Below, in pieces: positions 58,361 to 64,000 of a DNA stretch of 64,000 nucleotides. The stretch comes from Pagrus major. Its lineage: Eukaryota > Chordata > Actinopteri > Spariformes > Sparidae. Numbering within the stretch: position 1 is the stretch's first letter; each line of letters opens with the position of its first letter. The stretch lies in contig NC_133235.1 of the NCBI RefSeq assembly GCF_040436345.1, positions 21,724,660-21,788,659 on the forward strand. The letters run 5' to 3'. A program made the translations under genes and the position numbers. Under the pieces are notes generated by a model. The model did not search any database. It saw nothing but the letters and a program-made list of their open reading frames with translations, and was not told the DNA's origin.

Positions 58361-61300
58361 ATGCTTCTCCAAAATCGAGCTGTGTTTGCACTCGGTCTAC
58401 GCATGTGCTCCACTAATGTGATGAGAGGACCTGTAGTGGACACAACAAGACCCAACTCAGGTAAAAGCAAACCTTTCAGGGTTTATATAATGTTGGTTTG
58501 CTGCTGTGTCAGGCTAATACTGGTCCATCATTAAACACTGGAAATCAGCCAGTCCGGTCATCCTTCCTGACTCTGTACATCACAAAATGTTGAAATGAAA
58601 TATTTCTTTGTAACAAATCATGTCTAGAGACATCCTAGCATCTAGAAAATGAGTAGAAAATCAATCAAGAAGTAACTGCAAATTAATGAAAAACAAACAC
58701 AAGAATTATGATAAGATAGTATTGATTCTTTGATAGATTCAATGTTAATGAAACAGTCTAATGATTACTTATCTGTGAATATGCATACTGGCCTCTTGCT
58801 CAAATCAATTGTTCCTGATTCCTCTAATGCAAAATATATAGAAGGGACACCAAAAACCCTATGATATATGACTCAAATATTGTAATACTACCAACTGTAA
58901 TACTTAAAAAGCTTGATTAATAGCTGGTTTCCATTGTTATTTTTCTAGATACTTCTGAATTCCGCAAGCTCTTTTCCAAAGCCAAGCACATAGCAATCAT
59001 CACGGGGGCAGGTGTGAGTGCAGAGAGCGGAGTACCGACCTTCAGGGGAGAAAATGAGAAGTGGAGGAAGTGGCAATCTCAGGTAATTTCTTCAAATCAA
59101 AACACACACAAGTGTACGTGGCTATATTATTTATTATTTATTTATTGTCTTTTTATTGAGGTCAAAGGTTTTTGTTTGGTCTCATTTCCAGCTGTGGTTC
59201 AGGGTTGTTGCTGCGGAGTGGGTGTATTTTATGTTTACATAATGCATCTTCACAGCTCAGTGGATTTATCTCAGCAGCAACGGCCAGTAAAGAGAGGAAC
59301 GGTGTTTGTTGCATAATCTGGAGTCTTGTTGTGGGCTGCAGCAGGATGTACCTCCAGGAAGGAATCAAAAATGGTCTTTCCTATAAGAGAATATAATCTT
59401 CCTCTTTAGTTTAGGTGTTTACACTCTAATTCTTGCTCTGAATACTACACTAACTTCTCAGCAAATGAGTTTTTGACGTAAAACATGCCAATGTTGATGT
59501 TTCCCCAGGATCTGGCGACTCCAGAGGCCTTCTCTCGCAACCCGTCTCGGGTCTGGGAGTTCTACCATTACAGAAGGGAGCTGGCTTTGCGAAAGAGGCC
59601 CAGTGCTGCCCATCTGGCTATAGCAGAGTGTGAGGCCCGGCTGAGGAAGCAGGGGCGCTCCGTGGTTGTCATCACCCAGTGCATAGACGACCTCCACCAA
59701 CAGGCCGGGTCCAAACATGTGCTCAAGGTTCATGGTGAGAGGCGGACTTGGGCCGCACCTACAGACTAAAAGGAATTAGAATAAAATAATGTCACTTTGA
59801 GTGATGACATCATGAAATATGCCAAAAGACATTCAAAGTTTAATTGGAAAACCTCAATAGAAGCTTTAAATATAAAAACATTACAATCGGTACAGTCATA
59901 GAAGCTGCTCTATATTCGGTGATTACTGGAAACTGTGACATAGCTATAAGTGCTGTAGTTCATGTCATGGTTTTACTGGGATATGGAACCAATTTGTGAT
60001 TTATAGTTGTTGGTTTTTTAAACAAATATCTCATGAACCCACAGGGTTGGGATTTAATCTCAGTGGACACACTCAAAAGTATTTTGCTGATTATCTCGTT
60101 GAAATCTTAAGGAGACAGTTCTGTCTCTTTGTCAAAAACAGTGCCAAGGCATTTGCCAGATTTCTTTGCTAAAATCTTGCATGAGTCAGGACGCAGAACT
60201 CTCATCGCCAACTAATTCTGCGCAGAGGGAGTTTTCTGTAACTCCAGCGGGCCTCAATGACAAACAGCTGTGTGTGTCCTGTGTAACTGCAGGCAGTCTG
60301 TTGGAGACGCGCTGTGTGAGCTGTGGAGAAGTGACCGTGAACAAGCGTAGCCCCATATGTGCTGCCCTTAAGGACAAAGGGTAAAAGGCAGCCACTCTGG
60401 AGTATACACACACATTGATAAACATGCAGGATTTGTGGCCTGATCCCTTCAGTTTGACCCCTACATGCTATTTAACCCTCTGTGTTTGTTCTCTTAATGT
60501 ACAGTGCACCTGACCCAGATGTTGCTGATGCCCAGATTCCTGTGGATAAGCTGCCAAGGTGGGATTAAATTCTTGGACTATTAATAACACAGATGGTCAG
60601 ATTTACTAAACCTTTTATTTAGAGTTTTCCTCGGTTAAACAGATACACCAGCCTACAAAAACACTTTTTAAGTGCATTCTGCATTGCAGCAGTGACGTGT
60701 GTCCCTTGTTTGTTTATATGCATTCGTGGGAGAATTGTGCAAATACCTGGAGGATTTGCTTTATTTTTGTCCCAGTCTCATATTATAAATTCTCTGCGTA
60801 TAAAGAGCACATAATGGCAGGAGAGAAAACATGAATGAGAGCCTGTGTTGTACTGAAAATTCAACGGCAGCAGATAAAGCAACACATTATCTGACTAAGA
60901 GTAAAATGATGATGATGGGGAGTTTGTTTGGGCTCGCTTCACATTAACGTAATGTTAAATAAACGGTGGAATCTCTGTATACTACCAATTGCACTCTTTA
61001 GACAAGAGCAATTACTTCTGCATGCTTGTGAGACATGAGTTGTATAAAGCACCATCTCCACCCCCCACCTGCTCTACTTTGAGCTTCTGTTGGACCTGCT
61101 GCTCCTCCCGGCTCAGCGCTCTCCGTCCCCGCGGTCCTTCACCACCTGTTGCAGTAGCTCTTAATTCCATTTAATGGCTATTGGATTTTCTACTCAGGGG
61201 CTGTGGTGTGCTATGAAAACTATGACTTTCCTCCTAGCTGCAAAACAAAAATATGGCCAAATAGTTGCACACGGATAAATTGTTTAATTCAAATTTAATA

Positions 61301-62423
61301 TTTAATTCAAATGCACACATGAGTTGTACTGTTGAACCATAAAGTATAAAAGGAAAGTGATTACACTTTGTTGCCTTATGTCTGACTGTTAAATTCTACA
61401 TCAGCATTATATTACAAAGGACAGAAAGCTGCTGCTTCTTCACTTTACACCATTTTCTGACATTTTATAGACTAAACAGCTAATCGATTAATCAGGGAAA
61501 ATAATCATCACTTACAGCCCTGAGCATGTTGCAACTCTGGCCAAAAAAAATCTGTGAAACTGTCGGTGTGGATTAACGCATCTGTGTTATGGCTGATTAT
61601 TCTGTGATAAAAACAGATTGACACAATTAATCGTCTAACTGCTATATCAAGGTGCCACGAAAGCGACTGCCGCGGTCTGCTGAGGCCCAACGTTGTGTTC
61701 TTTGGAGAAACTCTGGACTCTCACATCCTGACAAAGGTGGAAAAAGAGATGGAAACCTGTGATCTCTGCCTTGTGGTGAGTTAATCTCATGTTTACATGC
61801 ATACACGTCATATTCTCCTCTTGTGTAATATTACTATGTAAAACAAATATTGGTTCAGAATCTCTCTGCGACTGGCCATCGACTACAGTGCAGTACAGTG
61901 GAGTTCAAGTTGACGCTTGTGTCTCTTTTGGTAACCTTTAGGTGGGCACATCTTCGATTGTTTACCCGGCAGCCATGTTTGGCCCCCAGATCGCATCCAG
62001 GGGCGTCCCAGTGGCAGAATTCAATACGCACACAACACCAAAAACGGAGTACTTCACGTAAGTCAGACAAGAAACTGAGTGCGTGTTGAAAAAGATAAAA
62101 CTTCGCCACCAATCTGGTTCTAAAATGAATGAAGTAAGCATGAAAATATGTGAATTAAAAGAGAAAACAGATGAGTGGGTAATGATGCATGTGGACATTG
62201 GTATTTAGTGCCACCTGCTGGCAGCATAGACGACATGCCAGTATTTTTCTACCTTGAATGAGCCTTCAACTGAACGAGTAACCTTTCACCTGGTTCAACT
62301 AAATTCTGACCTTCAATGTGTCATCTTGTTTATCTGCGTGTGTGTCACAGGCACCATTTCCAGGGTCCATGTGGAACCACGCTGCCTCCAGCTTTGGCGC
62401 GACATGAGTCAGAGGTGATTTAA
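58361..62423 (+). CDS. sirt5: Sirtuin-5, NAD-dependent protein deacylase (304 aa)
   Basis: Family: SIRT5 removes succinyl, malonyl and glutaryl groups from lysines using NAD+, mainly in mitochondria. Eight coding exons: 58361-58460, 58949-59082, 59509-59734, 60293-60380, 60505-60558, 61652-61775, 61942-62057, 62351-62423, all GT/AG with matching phases. The length is close to human (310). The N-terminus [15 protein letters not shown] is basic/hydrophobic, fitting a mitochondrial leader. Kept: [15 protein letters not shown], Tyr97 and Arg100 (human Tyr102/Arg105, acyl specificity), catalytic His153, zinc cysteines 161, 164, 202, 207, [12 protein letters not shown] and EFNTHTTP. Changed: the Q-N-I-D motif reads Q-C-I-D (Cys136), GAGGY is replaced by GENEK (68-71), Ala82 by Ser77, and the WFGE tryptophan by Phe217. 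No stop or frameshift is present. It lies head to head with PHACTR1; TBC1D7 and GFOD1, which lie between them in human, are absent here. Confidence 0.92.
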
Positions 62424-64000
62424 GAGCCACAGGAACGACTTTACAGACAGCAAGCAGTGGCTTCTTCTACAGACTAATGCTTAAAAGGCTGGCGGGGAGG
62501 TTTCGTGGCGTCTTTTTTATTCCAAATGTTTGCCTTAAAATCACAGCTGTTGATACTCGCGAGTTGTATAGAATTGAGCTTTTTAAGACTTTAAGATGGA
62601 CCTCTTAATACTTGAATATGTAACGCGCTAAACTGGAAATGGGATATTGTATGTTCTATGTGTCGTCTGCCTGACAAGAATATGCACTATGTACAATATT
62701 TGCAGAGGAAGATATCTCCACAGATATCAGAGCGTATTGTTATTCTTTACATATCTTGCTTATTAGATGCTGGTGGCAGATTGTCAGATTTTTTTTTTTT
62801 AATATTCTGCGCTCTGAAATTATGCTGTAGATCAGCATCAGTGGAGAATATTCTTCTGTTCTCTCTCCACCAAATGAACAGATGTACGGAGCGTAACATA
62901 ATCTTGTGCCTTTCAAAACTGTTTACACAACCTTGACCAAATGCTCGCTTTAAACCTCAAGTGCAAATCGACCAATGTTACAGAGATTCAGCCAGAGTTT
63001 GTTTTTTTGAACAGAGAGGGTTGAGAAAGAGACGGAAATCTTTCTAATCCTAGCCTGAATCAGCAATATTTCCCTCTCATGCAGTTTGATTGTATGACAT
63101 CAGTGCAGTTACATGTCATGAAGTAATCATAATACATTTGATACATTTTTTCAATGTCTGTTTTCAATATACATATTCAACCACTGTAGATGATGGAAAT
63201 TTTCTAAAAATGAAAGTAATCACATTAAATAGATGGTAATCTGTTCTTTAACTTTTATGCCAATGATAATCAATATCTGTTCATGTTTTCTATTAAAACT
63301 GCCAGTGCATTTATACAGAAAATGATTATTAAAACACTAAATGCACATTTGCTGTTTCTGTGTGTTATTGTCTGCTCTGAGAAAGCCACCCATGACTTTT
63401 CATGAGACAGAGTGGAGTGTGCTGCACTGTGTGTGCCCAAAATGAACAGTAGATGCCAGCATGTAGCTTCCTATCCCGACCGCAGATTAAACAGTAGCAT
63501 ACAGCTCTGCTCTGTAAGGAACACAGAAAACAACCCTGTGTCTACATGAATTATTCTCTTGGTATGCGTTAGTGAGATAAAATGCAGACTTAAGTACCCC
63601 GAGGCCATCAGCGAACTCAGAATTGTTACGGCTGAGCCGAGCTGAGGAAACAGAATCGGCCTCAGTCATAATGCTGCTGAAAATGGACACAGTTGAAGAA
63701 GAAGTGGAAAGCGTGACACAAGGTGGCATCTGTTGTCCGAGCTGATCTTTGACAGGGATCCCAATGAATATTTGTTTGTAGTTATATGACGTACGGTGTT
63801 TTTGAATTAATCATTTTAAATGATAACTTGACTACAGAAATTAGGTTGGGTTTTACCCTCTTTTAGATTGTGGCTAGTGTGGTGTTTTCCCACCTGTTTT
63901 CATTGTGATCCCTCATTACAAAAAATATTTCCCTAAAACACTGACTTTGTGTTTCAATCACATAAAATTTCATAAGTTTACGTAAAGTATATCGTGATGC
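62424..64000 (+). other. SIRT5 3' flank and intergenic DNA
   Basis: Probably begins with the SIRT5 3' UTR. An ATTAAA at 63292-63297 is a weak candidate signal. No further gene was seen up to the right edge. Confidence 0.45.

Noticed and set aside
59014..59316. A 100-codon ORF beginning [17 protein letters not shown]
   Set aside because: Only the first part is SIRT5 exon 2; the rest reads into the intron beyond the CAG|GTAATT donor.

Overview
The window looks like nuclear DNA of a bony fish, most likely a spiny-rayed (percomorph) teleost. The genes are intron-rich with GT/AG splice sites, the sequence between them is AT-rich, and several dispersed repeats are of kinds I associate with teleosts: a TTAA-flanked piggyBac-type MITE, a hAT-type MITE, L2/CR1-like LINE 3' ends and a Penelope-like remnant. 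No sequence search was run, so species and paralogue assignment are inference.

Layout. (1) The minus strand from 164 to 55052 carries most of the 5' half of a PHACTR1-type phosphatase and actin regulator gene. Four shared exons (12054-12218, 3272-3352, 1436-1639, 164-500) can be joined to either of two alternative first coding exons, distal (54941-55052) or proximal (15798-16077). Both donate in the same phase. The gene runs off the left edge before its C-terminal RPEL repeats. (2) Inside the roughly 39 kb intron between the two first exons, on the opposite strand, lie three tandem paralogous genes (25060-29820, 31293-36682, 38961-44035). Each has six short exons encoding a domain resembling the N-terminus of the shelterin protein TIN2, followed by one long exon of C2H2/C2HC zinc fingers. 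The predicted proteins are 976, 970 and 867 aa. Their promoter, exon 1, intron 1 and exon 2 are nearly identical, while the finger exons have diverged by finger loss and deletion. (3) The plus strand from 58361 to 62423 holds a complete eight-coding-exon sirtuin-5 gene (304 aa), head to head with the distal PHACTR1 promoter.

Mobile DNA fills much of the rest. The most striking piece is a 1.85 kb fold-back element (16566-18416) about 490 bp upstream of the proximal PHACTR1 start. Its inverted arms are mostly a 20-bp minisatellite, with 18 units in one arm and 21 in the other. Smaller MITEs, LINE 3' ends, a Penelope-like remnant and microsatellites are scattered through introns and intergenic DNA. 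I saw no tRNA, rRNA or CRISPR.

The strongest leads are the nested tandem TIN2-like/zinc-finger fusion cluster, a sirtuin-5 with changed NAD/acyl-pocket residues (including Cys in place of the usual Asn of the Q-N-I-D motif), the fold-back minisatellite element beside a promoter, and a roughly 2.9 kb block of unexplained sequence interrupting the 3' flank of the third zinc-finger gene.
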